Shown in pieces: positions 1 through 5,515 of a DNA stretch of 5,528 nucleotides. The stretch covers positions 1 through 5,528 of the forward strand of contig JAUWKY010000178.1 in the NCBI GenBank assembly GCA_030613915.1, written 5' to 3'. The stretch is from Syntrophobacterales bacterium. Its GTDB lineage: Bacteria > Desulfobacterota > Syntrophobacteria > BM002. Every line of letters begins with the position of its first letter. Positions within the stretch are counted from its first letter, which is position 1. Position numbers and translations under genes: made by a program. The notes beneath the pieces are model-generated. The model did no database searches. It had not been told where the DNA came from and was given only the letters and a program-made list of their open reading frames with translations.

Positions 1-339
1 ACTCTCGTTGTTGCAGCATTGGAGCACTTCCAAAAAGAACGCTATATACTATTTGCTCATGTGGTCATGGACAATCACGCCCATGTTCTCGTAAAACCCA
101 TTCATGAAAACGTTCTTCAAGCCATATTGCACTCTTGGAAATCATTCACTGCTCTCCAAATTCAACGGCAATTTGCACGTCAAGGAGCCATATGGCAGGA
201 TGAGTATTTCGACCGAATTGTACGGGATGAGGCTGAATTTCTGGAGAAGGCACAATACATCCTGGATAATCCACGGAAACGTTGGCCTGAGCTTGAGGAA
301 TATCCTTGGGCGGGATATTTCGATGATGCATCTGAATAA
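1..339 (+). CDS. REP-associated tyrosine transposase (RAYT, Y1/IS200-like HUH family), 5' end outside the window
   Basis: The frame is open from base 1, so the N-terminus lies upstream; the TTG at 19 is only an internal codon. The visible 112 residues carry the HUH metal-binding motif in VVMDNHAHVLVKP (His at visible residues 26 and 28). The family's C-terminal block follows: WQDEYFDRIVRDE (65-77), then YILDNP (86-91), where Tyr86 is the expected nucleophile, then the closing EEYPWAG. Such enzymes nick and rejoin single-stranded DNA at a hairpin foot, and RAYTs are usually single-copy genes flanked by REP palindromes. Those palindromes begin 3 bases after the TAA stop here, which supports RAYT over a self-mobile IS200/IS605 element. 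All visible catalytic residues are intact, so nothing shows decay. The gene is probably missing some tens of N-terminal codons. Family assignment is confident; activity is inferred. Confidence 0.9.
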   Translation, partial: TLVVAALEHFQKERYILFAHVVMDNHAHVLVKPIHENVLQAILHSWKSFTALQIQRQFARQGAIWQDEYFDRIVRDEAEFLEKAQYILDNPRKRWPELEEYPWAGYFDDASE

Positions 340-341
340 TA

Positions 342-365
342 CTAGGACAAGCGTCCCTGCCTGCT
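342..365 (+). repeat. REP-like unit A (forward, degenerate head CTAG)
   Basis: A 20-base unit at 346-365 matches unit D (452-471) at 16 of 20 positions without gaps. It is preceded by CTAG at 342-345, exactly where unit D has GTGG. Its own stem is imperfect (GACAAGC against GCCTGCT). However, its right half, TGCCTGCT at 358-365, pairs perfectly over 8 bp with AGCAGGCA at 373-380 in unit B across a 7-base loop. A and B therefore form an inverted doublet like a BIME. Confidence 0.75.
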
Positions 366-372
366 ATCATTC

Positions 373-396
373 AGCAGGCACAGAGGCCTGCTCTAC
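373..396 (-). repeat. REP-like unit B (reverse orientation, GTAG head)
   Basis: On the minus strand the unit reads GTAG (396 to 393), then AGCAGGC, a 6-base loop CTCTGT, and GCCTGCT. This is a perfect 7-bp stem at 373-379 and 386-392. Read in this orientation it matches unit D at 16 of 20 positions. GTAG at the 5' foot of the hairpin is the classical REP head recognised by RAYTs in other bacteria. Confidence 0.8.
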
Positions 397-417
397 CTGC
401 ACAGAGACCCGCCCTAC
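397..417 (-). repeat. REP-like unit C (reverse orientation, GTAG head, decayed)
   Basis: On the minus strand GTAG (417 to 414) is followed by GGCGGGTCTCTGTGCAG. This resembles the other units but is shortened and lacks a clean palindrome. It abuts the GTAG of unit B, so two GTAG-headed units lie head to tail. I read it as a degenerate copy. Confidence 0.55.
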
Positions 418-447
418 TGATTGGTTTTAATTATGGAAGAAGTCTTG

Positions 448-471
448 GTGGGGCAGGCGTCTCTGCCTGCC
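448..471 (+). repeat. REP-like unit D (forward, GTGG head, perfect palindrome)
   Basis: GTGG at 448-451 is followed directly by GGCAGGC (452-458), loop GTCTCT (459-464) and GCCTGCC (465-471), a perfect 7-bp GC-rich stem. It is the best-preserved unit and fits the GTRG-plus-palindrome form of REP elements. It lies 34 bases beyond the mltF stop, so the hairpin could also protect the 3' end of the mltF mRNA or limit read-through. No T-run follows on either strand, so it is not a standard intrinsic terminator. Confidence 0.8.
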
Positions 472-505
472 TAAGGACCAGGTTTTAAATGTTGAATGAA
501 TTTTC

Positions 506-1966
506 TTACATTGGAGGATTGAGGCCACTTGACTGAAAGGTCCTGTACATTGCAGCCAGTTGCCTAGATTTTTGTGGAGTTTGCTCAGTGGTCTGAACAA
601 GGATTCCGTAGTAGGTCTTGATTCGCTCCACATATCTGACTGGTTCGGTTCCTCTAGCATACCCATGGGGCAAGTTGCGGTAATACTTCTTCTGACGCAG
701 TAACGGCAGCGTAGCACTCACATCCTGCCAGCTATTTGCATCTTTCTCCTGTCTTGCGGCCAGCATTCTTGCGTCCTCAAGGTGCCCCCAACCTACATTG
801 TAGGCAGCCAGAGCCATATATGTCCGATCCGGCTCTGACACTTCATCGCCAATTCGTTTGTGTATCTGAGCCAAGTAGCGGACACCACCGTAAATGGATT
901 GGCGGGGATCTACCCTGCTTTTCACACCTAGGGTTTCTGCGGTCTTCTGAGTAAGCATCATCAAACCCCTGACCCCAGTGAAACTCACCGCATTTGGATC
1001 CCAGTGCGATTCTTGATAGGACTGCGCTGCCACAAGCCTCCAATCCAACCCATGCTTTGCTGCGGCCTCTTCGAAGTGATCGCGGTACCGCGGCAAACGA
1101 TGACGCACCCTGTTGTGGTATTGCACCAGATCCACATAATCAAAAACCTTGAGATGCCCATAGTAGTGTTGTTTGAGACGCTGGAGCAAGGCAGAGGTTT
1201 CCGGCCGGGAGAACCATTTTTCAACGGCTGCCAAAAGGTGATTGTGTTGCGGATGCACGGCCCACGCCAGCCGCTGGCCTTCTTCAATCGCAAAGTGAAT
1301 TCTTAGCTGGGGATAATAGCGCCGATTAACCGCAATGATGTTCGAATCAGCTATGGTGAGTGGTACTATGCCCTGCCAGACCATCTCTAGGATTTCCTCG
1401 GTCTCGTATCCCGAAACCGGCATCCACGACAATCCAGGATATTGCTGTTTGAGCTGCCCCAGCCGTTCCTCATATGAGGTGCCGGCATTTACCCATAAAG
1501 GATTACCAATGAGATCGTCCACATTTTCAGGTGACGGTCCTCCCAGTCGCCCCACCACCTGCTGCTGGACTTCCATATAAGCAGGCCCGAATGCCACTTT
1601 TCGTCTTCGCTGTTCTGTGACGGTAAAGCCTGCGGTGATGAGGTCAGCTTCACCGCGAAGCAGGGAGGGGATCATTTGCTTGAAATTGTGGGTGACAACA
1701 CAGACCAGCTTCACACCCAGATAGTCAGCGAAGGCTTTGGCCAGCTCGTATTCAAAGCCGGCAAATCCCATGGGGCCTTCGTAATAGCAGGTGGCATTGT
1801 TGCGGATAAGCACTCGGAGCTCGCCCCTGGCCTTTATAATCCCCAACTCATTCTGCGGGGTAAGCTGCTTACAACCTGCTCCAGCCACCAGAGCGAGACA
1901 AAGGATGGTCAAGCTCGCCAGTTTCATCCAGGTCATAGGAGTTGATTTCTTATCGGACTGTGCCAT
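506..1966 (-). CDS. mltF: Membrane-bound lytic murein transglycosylase F-like lipoprotein (SBP_bac_3 plus SLT domains)
   Basis: MltF-type enzymes cleave the MurNAc-GlcNAc bond of peptidoglycan with formation of 1,6-anhydro-MurNAc, working from the outer-membrane inner face. Residues are numbered from the ATG at 1966 (486 aa; E. coli MltF is slightly over 500). A hydrophobic signal at about 14-31 ends in LVAGAGC, giving a candidate lipidated Cys32. Lys at +2 favours the outer membrane. Residues about 42-270 form a solute-binding-protein family 3 module (for example RGELRVLIRNN and FAGFEYELAKAFADYLGV). About 290-455 is the SLT domain, with catalytic Glu319 in YQESHWDP, then GVRGLMMLT and AAYNVGWGH. 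An in-frame GTG precedes the ATG, but AAAGG (1979 to 1975) lies 8 bases from the ATG, which I prefer. Met11 and Met14 have no ribosome site. The gene is separated by 383 bases from the upstream kinase gene and is probably transcribed alone. No truncation is seen. Confidence 0.93.
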   Translation of the reverse strand: MAQSDKKSTPMTWMKLASLTILCLALVAGAGCKQLTPQNELGIIKARGELRVLIRNNATCYYEGPMGFAGFEYELAKAFADYLGVKLVCVVTHNFKQMIPSLLRGEADLITAGFTVTEQRRRKVAFGPAYMEVQQQVVGRLGGPSPENVDDLIGNPLWVNAGTSYEERLGQLKQQYPGLSWMPVSGYETEEILEMVWQGIVPLTIADSNIIAVNRRYYPQLRIHFAIEEGQRLAWAVHPQHNHLLAAVEKWFSRPETSALLQRLKQHYYGHLKVFDYVDLVQYHNRVRHRLPRYRDHFEEAAAKHGLDWRLVAAQSYQESHWDPNAVSFTGVRGLMMLTQKTAETLGVKSRVDPRQSIYGGVRYLAQIHKRIGDEVSEPDRTYMALAAYNVGWGHLEDARMLAARQEKDANSWQDVSATLPLLRQKKYYRNLPHGYARGTEPVRYVERIKTYYGILVQTTEQTPQKSRQLAAMYRTFQSSGLNPPM

Positions 1967-2349
1967 CACTACAGCCTTTACCCTAATGTTGCAAACCTAC
2001 TCTGTGGAAAAACGCGTCAGAGTGTGCCAGAGATTGCCCCACAATGTTAGAGCAAAATTCGTTCCGAGTCCTGTTGTAAGGTCTTGGCTTTACCGCCCGC
2101 CACACTATTTTATCCCGTTTTTGCCAGCAAGCACAAGGCCTCCCGAAAAGCGAGTCTATCAGATAATACTTCTTTCTGGCTTGTCAAGAGCTCAACCACC
2201 GTCAGTTTACGGTTTTTCGTTGATCCTCTGCAGGTTACGGAACAAATCCTATTAATTCAAGTAGTTATGCGCTACGGTACCGGCTACTAATATTCCAACC
2301 CGAGTTTACAATTGTATACCACAAGCGACCATTGGCAACCCACAATTTT
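1967..2349. other. Intergenic region between the glycerate kinase and mltF genes
   Basis: These 383 bases contain no convincing gene. The plus-strand frame through 1791-2255 is mostly antisense to mltF, has no ribosome site and resembles no protein I know. The region holds a candidate mltF promoter around 2160-2187 and therefore a possible leader of about 190 bases. I see no clear terminator for the kinase gene. CGGTACCG at 2275-2282 is a short palindrome between two GCTAC-like direct repeats and is probably chance. Confidence 0.6.
2160..2187 (-). promoter_or_regulatory. Candidate sigma-70 promoter for mltF
   Basis: On the minus strand there is a perfect -35 TTGACA (2187 to 2182), a 16-base spacer and a weak -10 TATCTG (2165 to 2160). 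A better-looking TATTAT lies only 13 bases from the -35, too close for use. If the promoter is real, transcription would start near 2153 and leave a leader of about 190 bases before mltF. Confidence 0.4.
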
Positions 2350-3675
2350 CTATTTTACCAATACAACGCGAAGGTCCATGACATTGGTATTGGTCGGACC
2401 AGTGATCAACAGGTCATCGAGGTTTTGAAAAATATGGTATGTGTTGTTTTCCGCCTGGAACTCTCTTGGATTTAGTCCTTTAGCCAGCGCCCGGGCTACG
2501 GTGTCACCATCCACCACTGCCCCGGCGGCGTCAGTGGGGCCGTCTGTACCATCTGTACCGCCGCTAAGCAGGCAAACCCCTTTTAGCCCCTCAAGTTCTA
2601 GAGCTGCAACAAGAGCAAATTCCTGGTTTCGTCCACCTTTTCCTTCGCCTTGGACCACCACCGTTGTCTCTCCCCCAGAAATGAGGCAACCAGGCCGAAC
2701 CACAGGATGTCCGCTCATAACAATTTCTTTAGCGAGGGCCGTGTGAAAGCGAGCTGCCTCCGTTGTATCACCCTCGATCAATGAAGAGAGAATCAGGCTC
2801 GTATAACCAAGCTTCTCCGCTTGTTTTGCGGCAGCCTTTAACGCTTGCATATTGGTTCCTACCAGGATGGATAAATTCCGCGAAAATATTGCTTCATCCG
2901 GCTTCGGCGTCTCCGGAACCTTTCCTTCTATTCCTTCTTCCAGGTGAGATTTCACCGAAGCCGGCAATGTGTCTTTGAGAGCATAGCGATCCAAAACTTC
3001 CTGACATTCCTTGTAGGTGGTGGGATCACCCACAGTGGGTCCCGAAGCTATCACGTCCAGGGGATCCCCAACAACATCAGAAAGGATGAGAGAGATCAAA
3101 GTAGCCGGATGTGCCAACCGTGCCAGTTGCCCCCCTTTGACTTGAGACAGGTGCTTTCGTACCGTGTTCATATCTTGAATAGATGCTCCCGACTTCAGAA
3201 GCAGGTTGGTGGCGGCCATTTTCTCAGCCAGGGTGATCCCCTCTACCGGCATGGGAAGGAGAGCTGAGCCGCCCCCAGAGAGCAAAAAAAGTACCAGGTC
3301 TTGTCGCCCCAGTTTTTCCACCAGGTTTACCAGTTCTTGGGTGGCTTGCCAGCCATTTTCATCTGGAGTGGGATGTCCTGCCTCCAATAAGCGGATTTTT
3401 TCAAGCGGCGCCAAGTGGTCATACTTGACAATGACCAGCCCACCGCTAAGCCGGTCCTCCAGCACTTCCTCCACTGCCTGAGCCATTGCCGCAGAGGCCT
3501 TGCCCGCGCCTATGGCCCAGATTCCTTCAAAGTCCTCCAGATCCAGTTCTTGCTCGCCAAGCAAAAGCGTATTTCCCTCCAGGGTCAGAAACCGCTTGAC
3601 GGCTTCACTCGGGTCTACAGCACGCAGTCCAGCTTCGAAAATTTGTCGGGCCTCTTTCTTGAGATCCGTTCGCAT
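2350..3675 (-). CDS. gckA: Glycerate 2-kinase, class II (DUF4147/MOFRL family)
   Basis: Predicted to phosphorylate D-glycerate with ATP to 2-phosphoglycerate, feeding lower glycolysis through enolase; cytoplasmic. Numbered from the ATG at 3675 (441 aa, normal for the family). The N-terminal DUF4147 region carries IGAGKAS (55-61), LSGGGSALLPMP (132-143), DMNTVRKHLS (168-177) and SDVVGDPLDVIASGPT (199-214). The C-terminal MOFRL region carries ISGGETTV (332-339), GKGGRNQEFAL (345-355), GGTDGTDGPTDAAGA (372-386) and GPTNTNVMDL (426-435). The Lys of GAGKA and the Arg of GGRNQE are the conserved candidate active-site residues. A longer frame begins with ATG at 3690, but that start has no ribosome site, whereas AGGGAG (3687 to 3682) lies 6 bases before the ATG at 3675. 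Family and reaction are confident; the symbol is by analogy (also called TtuD in tartrate pathways). No hydroxypyruvate reductase or other glycerate gene is present beside it. Confidence 0.93.
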   Translation of the reverse strand: MRTDLKKEARQIFEAGLRAVDPSEAVKRFLTLEGNTLLLGEQELDLEDFEGIWAIGAGKASAAMAQAVEEVLEDRLSGGLVIVKYDHLAPLEKIRLLEAGHPTPDENGWQATQELVNLVEKLGRQDLVLFLLSGGGSALLPMPVEGITLAEKMAATNLLLKSGASIQDMNTVRKHLSQVKGGQLARLAHPATLISLILSDVVGDPLDVIASGPTVGDPTTYKECQEVLDRYALKDTLPASVKSHLEEGIEGKVPETPKPDEAIFSRNLSILVGTNMQALKAAAKQAEKLGYTSLILSSLIEGDTTEAARFHTALAKEIVMSGHPVVRPGCLISGGETTVVVQGEGKGGRNQEFALVAALELEGLKGVCLLSGGTDGTDGPTDAAGAVVDGDTVARALAKGLNPREFQAENNTYHIFQNLDDLLITGPTNTNVMDLRVVLVK

Positions 3676-3681
3676 GGGAAG

Positions 3682-3687
3682 CTCCCT
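3682..3687 (-). promoter_or_regulatory. Ribosome binding site deciding the glycerate kinase start
   Basis: AGGGAG on the minus strand lies 6 bases before the ATG at 3675 and inside the 5-codon extension that an upstream ATG (3690) would add. The sequence before the 3690 ATG is AT-rich with no Shine-Dalgarno match, so the shorter protein is favoured. Confidence 0.7.
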
Positions 3688-3769
3688 CATAGTGGAAATC
3701 TAGGTTGCGTTTAGCGAAACACCGTTTTTTATTGAATCCTTTTCGTTGCCTTTCCCTCATTACATGCGG

Positions 3770-3797
3770 TCCGTTGTCCGTAGTCCGTGGTCCGTTG
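3770..3797 (+). repeat. Tandem heptamer array, left arm (4 x TCCGTNG)
   Basis: Four uninterrupted 7-base units fit TCCGTNG, with N = T, A, G, T in order. The opposite-strand version lies at 3927-3954. Period 7 and placement between genes recall the short tandemly repeated repetitive (STRR) heptamers described in cyanobacteria, although the unit here is different. The array lies upstream of the kinase gene and overlaps no plausible coding frame. Confidence 0.85.
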
Positions 3798-3884
3798 TAT
3801 TAGAATTGTCCCATAGGTTAATCCTTCCTTAAACCGTTTACCATTTAATATTCTATTGAAAAATATGCAAACTAAATCTAATCT

Positions 3885-3902
3885 GCGCTCTGTGCGCTAT
3901 GT
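3885..3902 (+). repeat. Two tandem copies of the 9-mer GCGCTNTGT
   Basis: GCGCTCTGT (3885-3893) is followed directly by GCGCTATGT (3894-3902). With only two copies it could be chance, but it lies between the two heptamer arms and may be a remnant of another short-period array. Confidence 0.5.
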
Positions 3903-3926
3903 GTAGAACGTATCGAGTTAAGAACA

Positions 3927-3954
3927 CAACGGACTACCTACAACGGACCACTGA
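3927..3954 (-). repeat. Tandem heptamer array, right arm (inverted, partly decayed)
   Basis: Read on the minus strand from 3954 to 3927, four 7-base units follow the same TCCGTNG pattern: TCAGTGG, TCCGTTG, TAGGTAG, TCCGTTG. Two are exact and two carry one or two changes. This array is the inverse of the one at 3770-3797, with 129 bases between them. It ends 10 bases before the -35 box of the HIT gene promoter. Confidence 0.75.
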
Positions 3955-3964
3955 TAAACTTTAT

Positions 3965-3994
3965 TTGACAGTGCTCGCACCTGCCAAGTAGAAT
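3965..3994 (+). promoter_or_regulatory. Sigma-70 promoter of the HIT-family gene
   Basis: TTGACA at 3965-3970 is a perfect -35. An 18-base spacer follows, then TAGAAT at 3989-3994, which matches the -10 consensus at 5 of 6 positions. Expected transcription start is near 4001, giving a leader of about 64 bases. This is the strongest promoter match I found in the window. Confidence 0.75.
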
Positions 3995-4051
3995 CTCAAT
4001 TGTTTTAACCACATTGCCGGCAATCTATTTGTGCACTCGTAAAGGGTTTCT

Positions 4052-4056
4052 GGAGG
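4052..4056 (+). promoter_or_regulatory. Ribosome binding site of the HIT gene, next to an ATG-TAA start-stop
   Basis: GGAGG lies 8 bases before the ATG at 4065, which sets the start there and not at the in-frame upstream ATG at 4014. An ATG at 4058-4060, one base after the site region and in another frame, is followed at once by TAA (4061-4063). It is too close to the site to be a likely initiation codon. Confidence 0.8.
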
Positions 4057-4064
4057 TATGTAAT

Positions 4065-4475
4065 ATGGAAGATTGTATCTTTTGCAAGATCATTCGCGGT
4101 GAAATCCCTTCGGCAAAAGTTCTCGAAACCGAGACTGTCCTTGCATTTCTGGACATCAATCCGGTAAGCAAGGGTCACACCTTGGTAATCCCCAAGGCTC
4201 ATTACGACACTTTTCCTGAAATGCCAGCAGACGTAATCGCTGCATTGGGCCAAGCTCTGCAAAAGATCGGCGAGGCTGTCAAATCCAAACTCAATTCTGC
4301 AGGTTTTAACATTTTGCTAAATAATGACCGCGCTGCAGGCCAGCTCATCGATCACTCTCACTTTCACCTGATTCCCAGAAACGTTGGGGATGGCGTCATG
4401 GCCTGGCCTCCGGTGCGTCCTTACGCAGAAGGTGAAATGGAAGCGGTGCGTGCAGCGCTGGAGAGTGCGGTATAA
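4065..4475 (+). CDS. HIT (histidine triad) family protein, HinT/Hit-like
   Basis: Members of this branch hydrolyse nucleoside phosphoramidates or related AMP-linked compounds in the cytoplasm; the natural substrate is generally unclear. The 136-residue product is full length. It begins MEDCIFCKIIRGEIPSAKV, the typical opening with a CxxC pair (Cys4, Cys7). GHTLVIPKAHYDTF (38-50) follows, then NNDRAAGQLIDHSHFHLIPR. The triad is His97, His99 and His101, with His101 expected to form the transient nucleotidyl intermediate. Cys4, Cys7, His46 and His97 could bind zinc, as in zinc-containing Hit proteins. The start is fixed by GGAGG 8 bases upstream and by family homology; the extra 17 residues from an upstream ATG at 4014 do not look like HIT sequence. 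It has its own promoter and converges on the glycosyltransferase gene, 41 bases away. The family is certain; the exact substrate is not. Confidence 0.95.
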   Translation: MEDCIFCKIIRGEIPSAKVLETETVLAFLDINPVSKGHTLVIPKAHYDTFPEMPADVIAALGQALQKIGEAVKSKLNSAGFNILLNNDRAAGQLIDHSHFHLIPRNVGDGVMAWPPVRPYAEGEMEAVRAALESAV

Positions 4476-4516
4476 GAAGGGGCTACAGGCGCAAGGCTCA
4501 AATGACCGGAAAAGCC

Positions 4517-5347
4517 TCACGGTTTATTTCTGTACTTATTTGGCAGCGCCAGGTACCTTTCGCCCTCCTGAACTTTACCTCTCTTGATACAGCCTTCTCC
4601 ATAAATCTGACATTTGCGCTGCAGGGTCTTCCAGGTCCAGTCGTATTGCTCCGGCGAGAGTCTGCCGCTGTTAAGGAGCTTCTCTAGGGCCTCTATTCGA
4701 TAGCGATCTATCCCTTTTCTGGCAGACAACTGATCAGGGTGGCCTCCCCGCTTTATCACCAGTGGCTCAGGTAGTAACACCACTGGATAATCAACTGCAA
4801 CTCGCAGCCAAAGATCATAGTCTTCGGCCAGGGGCAACTCTTCGTCAAAATAGCCCACCTTTTCTAGAAGCTCCCGTCTCATCATCACCGCAGAAGGGCT
4901 TACCAGGCAGAGCTCCAGACTGCGCTGGAAAATATCCCCCGCCGGTTTCTGATGGTGTTTTTTTGGATTGACCCGGCGGCCATTTCTCCACCAGATCTCT
5001 TCTGTCTGGCAAATGTGGATCTCCGGGTTTTCTGTCATGTATGTATGTTGAACCTGTAATTTAGAGGGGAGCCACAGGTCATCTGAATCCAGAAATGCAA
5101 TCAGTGGAGCAACGGAAAGCGTAATACCGCGATTTCGCGCAGCGCTTACTCCTGCGTTTTCCTGCTGGTAATGTTTAAGACGCGAGCCGTAGGCAGAAAG
5201 TCTTTCCTCGGTTTCATCGGTAGAGCCGTCGTTAATGACTATGAGCTCAAGATCCGTCATGTCCTGAGCCAAAACCGACTCCACAGCTTCAACCAACATG
5301 GACGCACGATTGAAAGTAGGGATTATTACGGAGATTTCAGGAGACAT
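4517..5347 (-). CDS. Family 2 glycosyltransferase (GT-A fold)
   Basis: Predicted cytoplasmic enzyme that transfers a sugar from a nucleotide-sugar donor, probably for surface polysaccharide or lipopolysaccharide. The 276-residue product opens with SVIIPTFNRASML (6-18), the classic GT2 start. It continues with VINDGSTDET (37-46), ENAGVSAARNRGI (63-75), the metal- and nucleotide-binding FLDSDD (85-90), and a late acceptor-site block LAEDYDLWLRVA (173-184) containing the likely catalytic acid/base region. No membrane segments are seen, so it is a soluble or peripheral enzyme and not a processive synthase. The C-terminal 80 residues are charged and not diagnostic. The ATG at 5347 gives exactly the expected N-terminus, but upstream there is only a weak AGG about 10 bases away. 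No other polysaccharide gene is visible, and more may lie to the right. Donor and acceptor cannot be told from sequence. Confidence 0.93.
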   Translation of the reverse strand: MSPEISVIIPTFNRASMLVEAVESVLAQDMTDLELIVINDGSTDETEERLSAYGSRLKHYQQENAGVSAARNRGITLSVAPLIAFLDSDDLWLPSKLQVQHTYMTENPEIHICQTEEIWWRNGRRVNPKKHHQKPAGDIFQRSLELCLVSPSAVMMRRELLEKVGYFDEELPLAEDYDLWLRVAVDYPVVLLPEPLVIKRGGHPDQLSARKGIDRYRIEALEKLLNSGRLSPEQYDWTWKTLQRKCQIYGEGCIKRGKVQEGERYLALPNKYRNKP

Positions 5348-5381
5348 TAAGCAAATGCCTAAAGTGAGCTAAAGTGTCTAA

Positions 5382-5429
5382 ATTTAGGAATTCAAGAATT
5401 TAGGTATTTAGGAATTTAGGAATTGAAAA
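5382..5429 (+). repeat. Tandem octamer array, left arm (ATTTAGGA type)
   Basis: Six consecutive 8-base units in strict register: ATTTAGGA, ATTCAAGA, ATTTAGGT, ATTTAGGA, ATTTAGGA, ATTGAAAA. Three are identical and the rest diverge by one to three bases. The array lies just upstream of the glycosyltransferase gene, on its promoter side. The period of 8 rules out a coding repeat. Confidence 0.8.
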
Positions 5430-5454
5430 ACTGAAATTTTCCTAGAAACCCGCA

Positions 5455-5515
5455 TCTTAATTCTTTAATCCCTCAATTCCTTAATCCCTTAATTCCGAAA
5501 TCCGAAATCCAAAAT
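5455..5515 (-). repeat. Inverted octamer array, right arm, changing to period 7
   Basis: On the plus strand five octamers run in register from 5455 to 5494: TCTTAATT, CTTTAATC, CCTCAATT, CCTTAATC, CCTTAATT. Three heptamers follow (5495-5515): CCGAAAT, CCGAAAT, CCAAAAT. On the minus strand the octamers read like AATTAAGG, close to the rotated left-arm unit AATTTAGG. The arms are therefore inverted relative to each other across about 25 bases. The array may continue past the window edge. Confidence 0.75.

Noticed and set aside
1..339. Transposase as a pseudogene fragment
   Set aside because: The only missing part is cut off by the window edge; the visible part has no stop or frameshift and keeps the HUH and Tyr motifs.
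146..370. Minus-strand frame opposite the transposase
   Set aside because: It is the antisense shadow of a frame with clear HUH and Tyr motifs and runs into the repeat cluster.
1990..2160. Riboswitch (cyclic-di-GMP type) in the mltF leader
   Set aside because: A fragment resembling GGTAAAGCC is present, but the conserved GCACAGGGCAAAC core and the second stem are missing.
1791..2255. 154-codon plus-strand open frame overlapping the mltF 5' end
   Set aside because: More than a third is antisense to a clear gene, the product has no recognisable motif, and no ribosome site precedes it.
2275..2282. CGGTACCG palindrome as operator site
   Set aside because: Eight bases only, far from the candidate promoter, with no second copy.
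3770..3954. CRISPR array
   Set aside because: Units are 7 bases with no spacers between them, and there are no cas genes.
4014..4064. N-terminal extension of the HIT protein from the ATG at 4014
   Set aside because: The 17 residues do not resemble HIT proteins, and GGAGG sits 8 bases before the internal ATG at 4065.
4494..4517. AGGCT/AGCCT inverted repeat as terminator between the convergent HIT and glycosyltransferase genes
   Set aside because: The stem is only 5 bp with a 14-base loop and no T-run; too weak to call.
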